Shown here piece after piece: positions 16,899 through 26,208 of a stretch of DNA of 64,000 nt. Position 1 is the first letter of the stretch; each line of letters begins with the position of its first letter. The DNA lies in assembly GCF_003966155.1 (NCBI RefSeq), contig NZ_RXNS01000001.1, positions 248,001-312,000 of the forward strand, in the 5' to 3' direction. Position numbers and translations under genes: made by a program. A model generated the notes under the pieces. It was given only the letters and a program-made list of their open reading frames with translations, did not search any database and had not been told where the DNA came from. This DNA comes from Halomonas nitroreducens. Lineage in GTDB: Bacteria; Pseudomonadota; Gammaproteobacteria; Pseudomonadales; Halomonadaceae.

Positions 16899-18098
16899 AT
16901 GATTGAGGTTTCCCTGCCGTTCACTCGTGAGGAATACCTCGGCCGCCTCTGGAAGGTGCGCGCCGAGATGGCGAGTCGAGGCATCGATGTGCTGATCATC
17001 AGCGACCCCTCCAACATGGCCTGGCTGACGGGCTATGACGGCTGGTCCTTCTATGTGCACCAGTGCGTGCTGCTCGGCCTGGAAGGCGAGCCGGTCTGGT
17101 ACGGCCGGCGGATGGATGCCAACGGTGCCCTGCGCACCTGCTGGATCGACCCGGAGAACATCACCTACTATCCGGACTACTACGTCCAGAATCCCGACAT
17201 GCACCCCATGGACTACCTGGCCCAGACGATCCTCCCCGATCGTGGCTGGCACGAGGGGGTGGTGGGCATGGAGATGGACAACTACTACTTCTCGGCCAAG
17301 GCCTACCAGAGCCTGCTGCGCGAGTTGCCCCATGCCCGCTTCATGGATGCCAACGCCCTGGTCAACTGGTGTCGCGCCATCAAGTCGCCCCAGGAAGTCG
17401 AGTACATGCGCATCGCCGCCAAGATCGTCGAGGGCATGCACTCGCGCATCCTCGAGGTGATCGAGCCGGGGCTGCCCAAGAGCAAGCTGGTCTCGGAGAT
17501 CTACCGGGTCGGCATCGAGGGCTGGAAGGATGCCAGCGGCAAGGTCTACGGGGGCGACTACCCGGCCATCGTGCCGATGCTGCCCACCGGCAAGGATGCC
17601 GCCGCCCCGCACCTTACCTGGGACGACACCCCCTTCCGCGAGGGGGAGGGGACCTTCTTCGAGATCGCCGGGGTCTTCAAGCGCTACCATGCTCCGATGT
17701 CGCGCACCGTCTTTCTGGGTCGGCCCCCGGCGGAGTTCATTCGCGCCGAGTCGGCGCTGCTCGAGGGCATCGACAACGGCCTCGCGGTGGCCAAGCCCGG
17801 CAATCGCACCGCCGACATCGCCATGGCGCTGGGCGCGGCCATGGACAAGTACGGCTTCGACCGTGGCGGTGCCCGCTGCGGCTATCCCATCGGCATCAGC
17901 TACCCGCCGGACTGGGGCGAACGGACCATGAGCCTGCGTCCCTCCGACGAGACCATCCTCAAGCCGGGCATGACCTTCCACTTCATGCCCGGCCTGTGGG
18001 TGGACGAGTGGGGCCTGGAGATCACCGAGAGTATCCTGATTACCGAGACCGGCTGCGAGACGCTGGCCGACTTCCCCCGTCAGCTGTTCGTCAAGTAA
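16899..18098 (+). CDS. doeA: Ectoine hydrolase DoeA (EutD)
   Basis: The 399-aa M24-peptidase-fold enzyme opens the ectoine ring, giving N-acetyl-L-2,4-diaminobutyrate. It has the N-terminal creatinase-like domain (D-P-S-N-M-A-W-L-T-G-Y) and the C-terminal pita-bread domain. I chose ATG 16899 over an upstream TTG; it gives the length I recall for H. elongata DoeA, although the ribosome site is weak. It is the first gene of the catabolic operon, 13 bp before doeB. Confidence 0.92.
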   Translation: MIEVSLPFTREEYLGRLWKVRAEMASRGIDVLIISDPSNMAWLTGYDGWSFYVHQCVLLGLEGEPVWYGRRMDANGALRTCWIDPENITYYPDYYVQNPDMHPMDYLAQTILPDRGWHEGVVGMEMDNYYFSAKAYQSLLRELPHARFMDANALVNWCRAIKSPQEVEYMRIAAKIVEGMHSRILEVIEPGLPKSKLVSEIYRVGIEGWKDASGKVYGGDYPAIVPMLPTGKDAAAPHLTWDDTPFREGEGTFFEIAGVFKRYHAPMSRTVFLGRPPAEFIRAESALLEGIDNGLAVAKPGNRTADIAMALGAAMDKYGFDRGGARCGYPIGISYPPDWGERTMSLRPSDETILKPGMTFHFMPGLWVDEWGLEITESILITETGCETLADFPRQLFVK

Positions 18099-18111
18099 GG
18101 AGACCGCCCCC

Positions 18112-19125
18112 ATGAGCAAGCGACCCAGCCCCATTTCCGCCACCGTCGATTTCGACGCCGAGGGCGTCCAGCACGGTTTCCTCAAGCTGCCGATCTCCAA
18201 CGACGAGTCCGCCTGGGGGGCGGTGATGATCCCGGTCACGGTGATCAAGCACGGCGAGGGGCCCACGGCCCTGCTGACCGGCGGCAACCACGGCGACGAG
18301 TACGAGGGCATCACCGCCCTGCAGAAGCTGTCGAGCTCGCTGTCGGTCGAGGATGTCCAGGGTCGGGTAATCATCGTGCCGATGATGAACACCCCGGCCG
18401 CCCAGGCCGGCCGGCGCACCTCGCCGATGGACGGCGGCAACCTCAACCGCAGCTTCCCGGGGGACCCCGACGGCAGCGTCACCGAGAAGATCGCCGACTA
18501 TTTCACCCGCACGCTGGTGCCGATGTGCGACGTGGTGCTGGACCTGCATTCCGGGGGGCGTACCCTGGACATCCTGCCCTTCGCCGCCTCTCACGTGCTC
18601 GAGGACCCCGAGCAGCAGCGCCGTGCCCTGGCGGGGGCCAAGGCCTTTGGTGCCCCCTATGCCATGATGATGTTCGAGCTCGATGCCGAGGCGCTGTTCG
18701 ATACCGCCGTGGAGCGCCAGGGCAAGATCTTCGTCGCCACCGAGCTCGGCGGCGGCGGCACCTCGACCCCCCGGAGCCTGGCCATCACCGAGCGGGGCAT
18801 CCGCAACTTCCTGGTCCACTTCGGCCTCGTCGAGGGTGTCCTGGAGGCGCCCGAGGCGCCCCAGGTGTATCTCGACATGCCGGATGCCAGCTGCTATGTG
18901 CAGAGCGAGCATACCGGCCTGCTCGAGCTTGGCGTGGCGCTGGGCGACAGCGTGACGAAGGGGCAGGTCATCGCCCGGGTCTACGACATGACCCGCAGCG
19001 GCGCGGCGCCGGTCGAGTACCGGGCCGAACGCGACGGCGTGCTGGCCGCTCGCCGCTTCCCCGCCAACGTCAACATGGGCGATACCATCGCGGTGATCGC
19101 CGAGGTCGTCGAGTCGCTCGGCTGA
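18112..19125 (+). CDS. doeB: N-acetyl-diaminobutyrate deacetylase DoeB (EutE)
   Basis: The 337-aa succinylglutamate-desuccinylase/aspartoacylase-type zinc enzyme removes acetate from N-alpha-acetyl-L-2,4-diaminobutyrate. Zinc ligands are visible in G-G-N-H-G-D-E-Y-E-G and D-L-H-S-G-G; N-R-S-F-P-G is the substrate loop. RBS AAGGAGA. It follows doeA directly in the order known from Halomonas elongata. Confidence 0.92.
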   Translation: MSKRPSPISATVDFDAEGVQHGFLKLPISNDESAWGAVMIPVTVIKHGEGPTALLTGGNHGDEYEGITALQKLSSSLSVEDVQGRVIIVPMMNTPAAQAGRRTSPMDGGNLNRSFPGDPDGSVTEKIADYFTRTLVPMCDVVLDLHSGGRTLDILPFAASHVLEDPEQQRRALAGAKAFGAPYAMMMFELDAEALFDTAVERQGKIFVATELGGGGTSTPRSLAITERGIRNFLVHFGLVEGVLEAPEAPQVYLDMPDASCYVQSEHTGLLELGVALGDSVTKGQVIARVYDMTRSGAAPVEYRAERDGVLAARRFPANVNMGDTIAVIAEVVESLG

Positions 19126-19145
19126 ACCCCTGACCAGAGATCCCC

Positions 19146-19622
19146 ATGAAGCTCGATCGTTACGACCTGAAAATCCTCGAGATCCTCTCCCGGGACGGGC
19201 GCATCACCAAGTCCAAGCTGGCCGAGGCGATCAACCTCTCGGTCAGCCCCTGCTGGGAGCGGGTCAGGCGCCTGGAGCAGGCCGGCATCATCGAGGGCTA
19301 TGGGGCGCGGCTCAACCCGGCCGTGCTCAAGCCGCGCACGCCGGTGTGGGTGCAGATCGAGCTCAAGGCACACAATGCCGAGAGCTTCGCGCGCTTCGAG
19401 GCCCTGGTGCATGACACCCCCGAGGTCACCGAGTGCGTGGCGGTGGGCGGCGGTGTGGATTACCTGGTCAAGTTCGAGGCCGACTCCATCGACGCCTACC
19501 AGCGCCTGATCGATGCCTGGCTGATGTCGGACGTGGGCATCGAGCGCTATTTCACCTATATCGTCACCAAGACCGTCAAGCGTCCGGCGGCGGGCATCAC
19601 GGCGGCCGAGCTGACACTCTAG
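19146..19622 (+). CDS. doeX: Lrp/AsnC-family regulator DoeX
   Basis: The 158-aa protein has an AsnC-type N-terminal helix-turn-helix (L-D-R-Y-D-L-K-I-L-E-I-L-S-R-D-G-R) and a C-terminal RAM ligand domain. It sits 20 bp after doeB, the position of doeX in H. elongata, and is likely a feed-forward regulator responding to pathway amino acids such as diaminobutyrate. Confidence 0.88.
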   Translation: MKLDRYDLKILEILSRDGRITKSKLAEAINLSVSPCWERVRRLEQAGIIEGYGARLNPAVLKPRTPVWVQIELKAHNAESFARFEALVHDTPEVTECVAVGGGVDYLVKFEADSIDAYQRLIDAWLMSDVGIERYFTYIVTKTVKRPAAGITAAELTL

Positions 19623-19812
19623 CCGGCACGCCGGAATGACTGCGGACCCTCAGCGTTGATTTAGGGTGGCGGAAATGGGATAAGCTGATGAAGAAGTGGG
19701 TCGCAGACCCATGACTGCCGGGCGATCCCACCGGCGTTGACGAATCTTGCGGCGCCGCAGTGCTGGACGTAGCCCGAATGATTCGAGATCGCCTGACGCA
19801 GAGAGACCGCCG

Positions 19813-20682
19813 ATGTCCTATTTCACGATTGCCGGTGTCCAGATGCATGCCCTGCATCATGGCGACAACACCGAGGCCATGCGCCATCGCATCGATGTGC
19901 TGATGAGCCGTTTCCCCCAGGTGCAGATGGTGCTGTTCAGCGAGCTGATGCCCATGGGCGCCTCGCCGCACCACGCCCAACCCCTGCCCAGCAACGCCGA
20001 GGCAATGTTCTGCCAGCTCGCCGAGCAGCACCGCATCTGGCTGATTCCCGGCTCGATGTTCGAGCAGGTCGGGGGGCATGTCTACAACACCCTGTCGGTG
20101 ATCAATCCTCACGGCCAGGTCGTGACCCGCTACCGCAAGATGTTCCCGTTCCGCCCCTACGAGGCCGGGGTGGAAAGCGGCAGCGAGTTCATCACCTTCG
20201 ACGTGCCGCGGGTCGGCCGCTTCGGGGTGTCGATCTGCTACGACATGTGGTTCCCCGAGACCACCCGCACCCTGGCCGCCATGGGCGCCGAGGTGATCCT
20301 GCACCCGACCATGACCGATACCATCGACCGGGATATCGAGCTGTCCATCGCGCGGACCAATGCCGCGGTGAACCAGTGCTACTTCTTCGACATCAACGGG
20401 GCCGGCGCCATCGGCAACGGCCGCTCCATCGTGGTGGGCCCCTCCGGCGACGTCATCCACCAGGCCGGCACCGGCGAGGAGATCATGCCCATCGAGGTGG
20501 ATTTCAGCCGGGTGCGCCGCGAGCGTGAGACGGGCCTGCGCGGCCTCGGCCAGCCGCTCAAGAGCTTCCGCGATCGGCGCGTTGATTTCTCGCTGTATCG
20601 CAACGAGGGCGGCTCCACCCCCTTCCTCGATACCCTGGGGCCCCTGGCCAAACCACAGCGCGCCGATATCGAGGAGTACTGA
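19813..20682 (+). CDS. Nitrilase-superfamily carbon-nitrogen hydrolase
   Basis: The 289-aa protein has the nitrilase Glu-Lys-Cys triad: Glu44 (L-F-S-E-L-M), Lys109 (Y-R-K-M-F-P-F) and Cys142 (S-I-C-Y-D-M-W-F-P-E). Members hydrolyse amides such as N-carbamoyl-amines, or nitriles. Start ATG 19813; the frame is open upstream but without protein-like sequence. A 190-bp gap separates it from doeX, with a hairpin at 19697-19711 (TGGGTC-GCA-GACCCA). It is the first of four genes of unknown joint function lying inside the ectoine locus. Substrate unknown; an N-carbamoylputrescine-like or amine-conjugate amidase would fit its neighbours. Confidence 0.75.
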   Translation: MSYFTIAGVQMHALHHGDNTEAMRHRIDVLMSRFPQVQMVLFSELMPMGASPHHAQPLPSNAEAMFCQLAEQHRIWLIPGSMFEQVGGHVYNTLSVINPHGQVVTRYRKMFPFRPYEAGVESGSEFITFDVPRVGRFGVSICYDMWFPETTRTLAAMGAEVILHPTMTDTIDRDIELSIARTNAAVNQCYFFDINGAGAIGNGRSIVVGPSGDVIHQAGTGEEIMPIEVDFSRVRRERETGLRGLGQPLKSFRDRRVDFSLYRNEGGSTPFLDTLGPLAKPQRADIEEY

Positions 20683-20720
20683 TCTCTCCAGGGACAGGCG
20701 CCAACGGAAGAGGAGGTTCC

Positions 20721-22340
20721 ATGCTTACCAGGATCCTGCATGCCCTGCGTCGCCTGTTCGATTCGTCCCGGGCCGCCGGCCACGCCGGCGCGTCCTCGCC
20801 CGACCGCCCTGCCCCCGCCAAGGGGGCGGGGCGGGGGGTATCCGCCGATAGCCAGGGAGCGACAACGATGAGCAAAATAACAAGCATTGCCGATGTCCGC
20901 CGCCAATTCCTCAACAACAAGGAGCCGATCTACTTCATCTCGGCGACCAACTTCAACCTCCTCGGGATCGGTGACTGGGTGGGGAACTTCCGCCACATCA
21001 ACTACATCGACTGCTTCGAGGGGCGTCAGCGCAATGTCTTCGTGCCCAAGGAGAAGTTTCCCCGCGACTTCGAGAGCATCGAGGACATCAACAATTACCT
21101 GCTCGAGCACAAGGAGGTCATCGACTTCATCCAGTCCCGGGCCGATGGCGACAACGCCGGCATCGCGACCTTCCTGATGTTCGACGAGCACACCGAGGAG
21201 GTGTGCCGGCAGCTGGGCCTCAAGGTGGCCTTCCCGCCGGCCAAGCTGCGCTCGCGGATGGACAACAAGATCGAGACGGTGCGCATCGGCAACAAGGCCG
21301 GGGTGCCCAGCGTGCCCAATGTGCTGGCCAGGGTGGGCAGCTATCAGGAACTCGGCGAGGTGAGCCGCGAGTTGGGCGACGACCTGGTGGTGCAGACCGC
21401 CTTCGGCGATTCCGGTCACACCACCTTCTTCATCGCCAGCGAGGACGACTACTACAAGCATGCCGAGGAGATCGAGGCCGAGGCCGAGGTCAAGATCATG
21501 AAGCGCATCAACTGCCGCGGCTCGGCCATCGAGGCCTGTGCGACCCGCTGCGGCACCGTGGTCGGCCCGCTGATGACCGAGCTCGTCGGCTTCAAGTCGC
21601 TGACTCCCTACAAGGGCGGCTGGTGCGGCAACGAGATGTTCGCCGGGGCCTTCAGCCAGGAAGTGCGGGACAAGGCCCGGGAGTACACCTTCAAGTTCGG
21701 CGAAGCGCTGCGCGAAGAGGGCTATCGGGGCTATTTCGAGCTCGACTTCCTGATCGACATGGACAGCCAGGAGGTCTATCTCGGCGAGCTGAACCCGCGG
21801 GTCACCGGCGCCAGCTCGCTGACCAACGTTGCGGCCTTCGCCCACTCCGATATCCCGTTGTTTCTGTTCCATCTGCTGGAGTTCTCGGAGCTGGACTTCG
21901 ACCTCGACATCGCCGAGATCAACGAGCGCTGGGCGCACCCCGAGAGCATCGATAGCTGGAGCCAGCTGGTGATCAAGCATACCGAGGAGTCAGTCGACCT
22001 CTTGACCCAGGCCCCCCAGTCCGGTGTCTGGAAGATGGCCGAGGACGGCAGTATCGCCTACGACCACTACGACTCCCACCCGCATGCCGCCGAGAACGAG
22101 CGGGAGGCCTTCTTCCTGCGCATCAGCGGCGAGGGCGACTTCCGCTACGAGGGCGCCGACCTGGGCATCCTGATCACCCGCGGGCGGCTGATGGACGATG
22201 ACTTCCAGCTCACCGAGCGGGCCCGCGCCTGGATTGAGGGCATCCGCGGCCAGTACGCGGGCCAGTCGCTGCAGGACCCGGTGGTGGAGGAGGTCGCCGT
22301 CAGCCATGCGGTCGGCGGCGGTAACTTCAAGATCCTATGA
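20721..22340 (+). CDS. ATP-grasp ligase-like protein
   Basis: The 539-aa reading frame has an ATP-grasp domain (roughly residues 170-370 with V-V-Q-T-A-F-G-D-S-G-H-T-T loop and the Mg-binding G-E-L-N-P-R-V-T-G) and a C-terminal extension. It resembles biotin-carboxylase-type ATP-grasp folds but has no biotin partner here. ATG 20721 has a strong AGAGGAGG site; an internal ATG at 20868 also has an AGGGAG site and would drop a 49-residue basic, Pro/Ala-rich leader. Its stop overlaps the next start (ATGA). A peptide or amide ligase joining an acid to an amine is the likeliest activity; the substrate is unknown. Confidence 0.72.
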   Translation: MLTRILHALRRLFDSSRAAGHAGASSPDRPAPAKGAGRGVSADSQGATTMSKITSIADVRRQFLNNKEPIYFISATNFNLLGIGDWVGNFRHINYIDCFEGRQRNVFVPKEKFPRDFESIEDINNYLLEHKEVIDFIQSRADGDNAGIATFLMFDEHTEEVCRQLGLKVAFPPAKLRSRMDNKIETVRIGNKAGVPSVPNVLARVGSYQELGEVSRELGDDLVVQTAFGDSGHTTFFIASEDDYYKHAEEIEAEAEVKIMKRINCRGSAIEACATRCGTVVGPLMTELVGFKSLTPYKGGWCGNEMFAGAFSQEVRDKAREYTFKFGEALREEGYRGYFELDFLIDMDSQEVYLGELNPRVTGASSLTNVAAFAHSDIPLFLFHLLEFSELDFDLDIAEINERWAHPESIDSWSQLVIKHTEESVDLLTQAPQSGVWKMAEDGSIAYDHYDSHPHAAENEREAFFLRISGEGDFRYEGADLGILITRGRLMDDDFQLTERARAWIEGIRGQYAGQSLQDPVVEEVAVSHAVGGGNFKIL

Positions 22341-23386
22341 GCAGGGAGCACGGCACCGGTCCGTCGGGCCGGACGCCGCGGGGCGCGATGGACAAGATGC
22401 TGGACTTCCGGACCGTGCGCGAGGACACGCCCGGCGCCAGGTGGAAGTCGCTGTTCGACTATCACTGGCCGGCCTACGAGCACTGGTACCTCAGCGAGGG
22501 AGAGCGCGAGCGGCCGGCCTATCTGGCCTGCTTCAACGCCCTGCGTCGCCACATGCCGGAGTTGCTGGGGACCTACCGGGTCCTCTGCGACCTGGCCGGA
22601 GGCGGCGATCTCAGTGCGCGACTGCTCAGCCTCTACCGTCCGCCCCCCTACATCACCGGCTGCTCCCAGGCGGTGCTTGCCCGGCCCGCTTCCACGCTGC
22701 TGGCGCGCAACTACGACTACCCCCCGGAGCTCTGCGAGGGGACCATCCTCCATACCCGCTGGAACGAGCGCCGGGTGATCGCCATGTCCGATTGCCTGTG
22801 GGGCGTGCTTGACGGCATGAACGATGCCGGCCTGGCCGTCTCGCTGGCCTTCGGCGGGCGCAAGGTGGTCGGTGACGGCTTCGGCGCCCCGATCATCCTG
22901 CGCTACATCCTGGAGTTCTGTGACAGCGTGCCCCAGGCCGCCGAGGTGCTGGCCCGGGTGCCTACCCACATGGCCTACAACATCACCGTCGCCGACCGCG
23001 CGGGGCGCTACGTGACGGCGATGATCGCGCCGGACCACAAGGCCAGCATCCGGCGCGTGCCGGTGGCCACCAACCACCAGAAGAAGATCGAGTGGTATGC
23101 CCATGCGCTAGCCTCCGAGACGCTGATCCGCGAGCGCCAGCTGTCGATCCTGGTCGACGATGAGGCCACCACCGAGGAGCGCCTGGTCTCGGCCTTCTTC
23201 TCGCCGCCGCTGTTTCGTCACGACTACGGTCGCGGCCTGGGGACGGTCTATACCGCCGTCTACCGCCCCGGGGAGGGGCGGGCCCAGTACCACTGGCCGG
23301 GCATGCACCTGGACCTGACCTTCGACGACTTCCCCGAGGAACGCATCACCGTGCGCTACGGCGCGCGCGGCCTCTATTCGGGCTGA
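22337..23386 (+). CDS. C45-family Ntn acyltransferase/hydrolase
   Basis: The 349-aa protein carries the C45 (penicillin acyltransferase / carcinine hydrolase) core: a Gly-Cys at residues 108-109 (I-T-G-C-S-Q), A-R-N-Y-D-Y, and D-G-M-N-D-A-G-L-A-V-S. In this family autocleavage at Gly-Cys frees the cysteine as N-terminal nucleophile after a propeptide of about 100 residues; the Cys position here fits exactly. It overlaps the ATP-grasp stop by four bases, so the two are translationally coupled. Such enzymes make or cleave amides of amines and amino acids. Substrate unknown. Confidence 0.75.
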   Translation: MSREHGTGPSGRTPRGAMDKMLDFRTVREDTPGARWKSLFDYHWPAYEHWYLSEGERERPAYLACFNALRRHMPELLGTYRVLCDLAGGGDLSARLLSLYRPPPYITGCSQAVLARPASTLLARNYDYPPELCEGTILHTRWNERRVIAMSDCLWGVLDGMNDAGLAVSLAFGGRKVVGDGFGAPIILRYILEFCDSVPQAAEVLARVPTHMAYNITVADRAGRYVTAMIAPDHKASIRRVPVATNHQKKIEWYAHALASETLIRERQLSILVDDEATTEERLVSAFFSPPLFRHDYGRGLGTVYTAVYRPGEGRAQYHWPGMHLDLTFDDFPEERITVRYGARGLYSG

Positions 23387-23430
23387 GCCCCACGCTTCCC
23401 CGCAGAACAACGACCGAGAAGGGTGTCGCC

Positions 23431-26208
23431 ATGCAAGAACCGACTCATACCGAAACCACCTACACCGCGCTGGGGTTCTATCACAAGATCTCCCACTTGC
23501 GTGCCGACACCTGGAATGCCCTGACCCGGGACCTGGGCCAGCTGGTGCGACTCAAGGACGAGAGCCGGGCGAAGAACCTGGTCAAGGCCATCGACGTCAA
23601 GCTCACCCGCCTGGAGATCATCGAGGACTACCATGCCTTCCCTTCCAAGGAGGACTTCCGCCATATCTGGGCGCTGTTCGAGCGCGGGGAGTACGTGCTG
23701 CTCGAGAAGGTGGTCAAGCGCCTGGTCCGGGCGCTGATCAGCGAGTCCTACCGGCGTCGGCACGTCGACCTCAGCGAGACCGACGCCGATGCCGAGGATC
23801 TGGAGACCCTGGATGCCCTCAACCAGCTGCGGCGTGGCCACCCTGCCTCCAACAGCTCGGCCCAGCCCTACTTCGAGTTGCTGATCGTCGACAACTGCTC
23901 CCCCCAGGAGGAGGAGGTGGTCCGCGAGGCCTTCCACAACCTGCGCCGCCCCGAGGACAAGTTCGTCTACGACGTGGTCACGGCGAGAAGCTTCGAGGAC
24001 GCCCTGATCGCGGTGCTGGTCAATCCCAACATCCAGGCCTGCCTGATTCGCTTCGATTTCCCCTTCAAGTCGAAGTACAACCTCAGTGCCCTGCGCGGCT
24101 ACCTCGAGGGCCTCAGCGAACAGGCGCTGGACAGTCAGAGCGAGGCCGATCGCAGCATCCTGCTGAGCTCGATGATCCACGAGCTGCGCCCCGAAGTGGA
24201 TCAGTTCCTGGTGACCAGCGGCGACGTGGAGTCCACGGCCAGTCGCGATATCCGCTACTTCAACCGGATCTTCTATCGCGAGACCGATTACATCGAGCAG
24301 CACCACACCATCCTGCGGGCCATCGACAGTCGCTTTCGCACGCCCTTCTTCGATGCCCTGCGCGAGTACAGCAAGAAGCCCACCGGGGTCTTCCACGCCA
24401 TGCCCATCTCCCGGGGCAAGTCGGTCACCCGCTCGCACTGGGCGGGCCACATGATCGACTTCTACGGCATCAATATCTTCCTGGCCGAGACCTCGGCGAC
24501 CTCGGGGGGCCTCGACTCCCTGCTGCAGCCCTACGGGCCGATCAAGAAGGCCCAGGAGTATGCCGCCCGGGCCTTCGGCGCCCGCCAGAGCTTCTTCGTC
24601 ACCAATGGCACCTCCACGGCCAACAAGATCGTCGTCCAGGCACTGATCAAGCCCAAGGATATCGTGCTGATCGACCGCGACTGCCACAAGTCGCACCACT
24701 ACGGCATGGTGCTGGCCGGGGCCCACGTCAGCTACCTGGACTCCTACCCACTCAACGACTATTCCATGTACGGAGCCGTGCCGCTGCACGAGATCAAGAG
24801 GACCCTGCTGGCCTACCAGCGGGCCGGCCAGCTTCACAAGGTCAAGATGCTGCTGCTGACCAACTGCACCTTCGACGGGGTGGTCTACAACGTGCGGCGG
24901 GTGATGGAGGAGTGCCTGGCAATCAAGCCTGACCTGGTCTTCCTGTGGGACGAGGCCTGGTTCGCCTTTGCCTCCTTCAACCCCACCTACCGGCCGCGCA
25001 CCGCCATGCATGCCGCGCGCACCCTGCGCGACCGCTACCGCAGCGAGGAGTACCGCCAGGAGTATGCGGCCTGGAAGGCCGAGTTCGACCAGCTCGATCC
25101 CGACGATGACGCCACCTGGCTCGAGCATCGCCTGCTGCCGGACCCGGACCGGGTCCGGGTGCGCACCTATGCCACCCATTCCACCCACAAGACCCTGACC
25201 TCGCTGCGCCAGGGCTCGATGATCCACGTCTACGACCAGGATTTCCGGCAGCGTGTCGAGGCCCCCTTCCACGAGGCCTACATGACCCACACCTCCACGT
25301 CCCCCAACTACCAGATCCTGGCCTCGCTGGACGTGGGGCGCATGCAGGCCGAGATGGAAGGCTTCGAGCTGGTGCATGCCCAGGTCGAGACGGCGCTGTC
25401 GCTGCGCGAGCAGCTCTACAGCCATCCGCTCCTGCAGAAGTACTTCCGGGTGCTCAAGAACAGCGACATGGTGCCCGCCGCCTATCGCGAGTCCGGCGTC
25501 GAGTCCTACTACAACCCGGTGACCGGCTGGAACCAGATGGAGGAGGCCTGGGCCCGCGACGAGTTCGTGGTCGACCCGACCCGGGTGACCATCGCCATCG
25601 GCAATACCGGGGTGGATGGCGATGCCTTCAAGAACGAATACCTGATGAACAAGTACGGCATCCAGATCAACAAGACCTCCCGCAACACCGTGCTGTTCAT
25701 GACCAACATCGGTACCTCCCGGGGGGCCATCGCCTACCTGCTCGATGTCCTGATGAAGATCGCCAAGGAGTTCGAGTACCGCTGGGAGGACAGCAGCCGG
25801 CCCGAGCGCAAGATCATCGAGCGCCGGGTGCACTCCCTGACCCAGGAGCTGCCGCCGTTGCCCGATTTCAGTCGCTTCCACGACGCCTTCCGCCAGCGTG
25901 AGGAGACCCCGGAAGGCGATATCCGGCGGGCCTACTTCCTCAGCTATGACGAGGAGAACACCGAGTATCTGCGCTTCGACAACGGCGAGCTTCAGGCCCA
26001 GATGCGCGAGGGCCGCGACGTGGTCTCGGCCAGCTTCGTGATCCCCTATCCCCCCGGCTTTCCGGTGCTGGTGCCGGGCCAGGTGGTCAGCGAGGAGATC
26101 CTCGCCTTCCTGCAGGCCCTGGATGTCACCGAGATCCACGGCTACCGCCCCGAGCTCGGCCTGCTGGTGTTCGCCGAGGCGGCCCTGGCCGCGCCGCCGG
26201 ACGACTGA
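23431..26208 (+). CDS. Large Orn/Lys/Arg-type PLP decarboxylase (925 aa)
   Basis: This fold-type-I enzyme has the PLP lysine Lys587 in A-T-H-S-T-H-K-T-L, the cofactor-binding D-E-A-W-F-A-F and D-R-D-C-H-K-S-H-H, and a C-terminal domain shared with bacterial ornithine/lysine/arginine decarboxylases. At 925 aa it is about 170-200 residues longer than the classical enzymes; the excess is a charged N-terminal region before the response-regulator-like wing. It makes a diamine from a basic amino acid. Lying inside a locus that generates diaminobutyrate, it could act on that or on Lys, Orn or Arg. RBS AGAAGGG. Confidence 0.78.
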   Translation: MQEPTHTETTYTALGFYHKISHLRADTWNALTRDLGQLVRLKDESRAKNLVKAIDVKLTRLEIIEDYHAFPSKEDFRHIWALFERGEYVLLEKVVKRLVRALISESYRRRHVDLSETDADAEDLETLDALNQLRRGHPASNSSAQPYFELLIVDNCSPQEEEVVREAFHNLRRPEDKFVYDVVTARSFEDALIAVLVNPNIQACLIRFDFPFKSKYNLSALRGYLEGLSEQALDSQSEADRSILLSSMIHELRPEVDQFLVTSGDVESTASRDIRYFNRIFYRETDYIEQHHTILRAIDSRFRTPFFDALREYSKKPTGVFHAMPISRGKSVTRSHWAGHMIDFYGINIFLAETSATSGGLDSLLQPYGPIKKAQEYAARAFGARQSFFVTNGTSTANKIVVQALIKPKDIVLIDRDCHKSHHYGMVLAGAHVSYLDSYPLNDYSMYGAVPLHEIKRTLLAYQRAGQLHKVKMLLLTNCTFDGVVYNVRRVMEECLAIKPDLVFLWDEAWFAFASFNPTYRPRTAMHAARTLRDRYRSEEYRQEYAAWKAEFDQLDPDDDATWLEHRLLPDPDRVRVRTYATHSTHKTLTSLRQGSMIHVYDQDFRQRVEAPFHEAYMTHTSTSPNYQILASLDVGRMQAEMEGFELVHAQVETALSLREQLYSHPLLQKYFRVLKNSDMVPAAYRESGVESYYNPVTGWNQMEEAWARDEFVVDPTRVTIAIGNTGVDGDAFKNEYLMNKYGIQINKTSRNTVLFMTNIGTSRGAIAYLLDVLMKIAKEFEYRWEDSSRPERKIIERRVHSLTQELPPLPDFSRFHDAFRQREETPEGDIRRAYFLSYDEENTEYLRFDNGELQAQMREGRDVVSASFVIPYPPGFPVLVPGQVVSEEILAFLQALDVTEIHGYRPELGLLVFAEAALAAPPDD

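Noticed and set aside
20721..22340. Biotin carboxylase
   Set aside because: The ATP-grasp fold is shared, but there is no biotin carrier or carboxyltransferase gene near, and the gene is coupled to a C45 enzyme.
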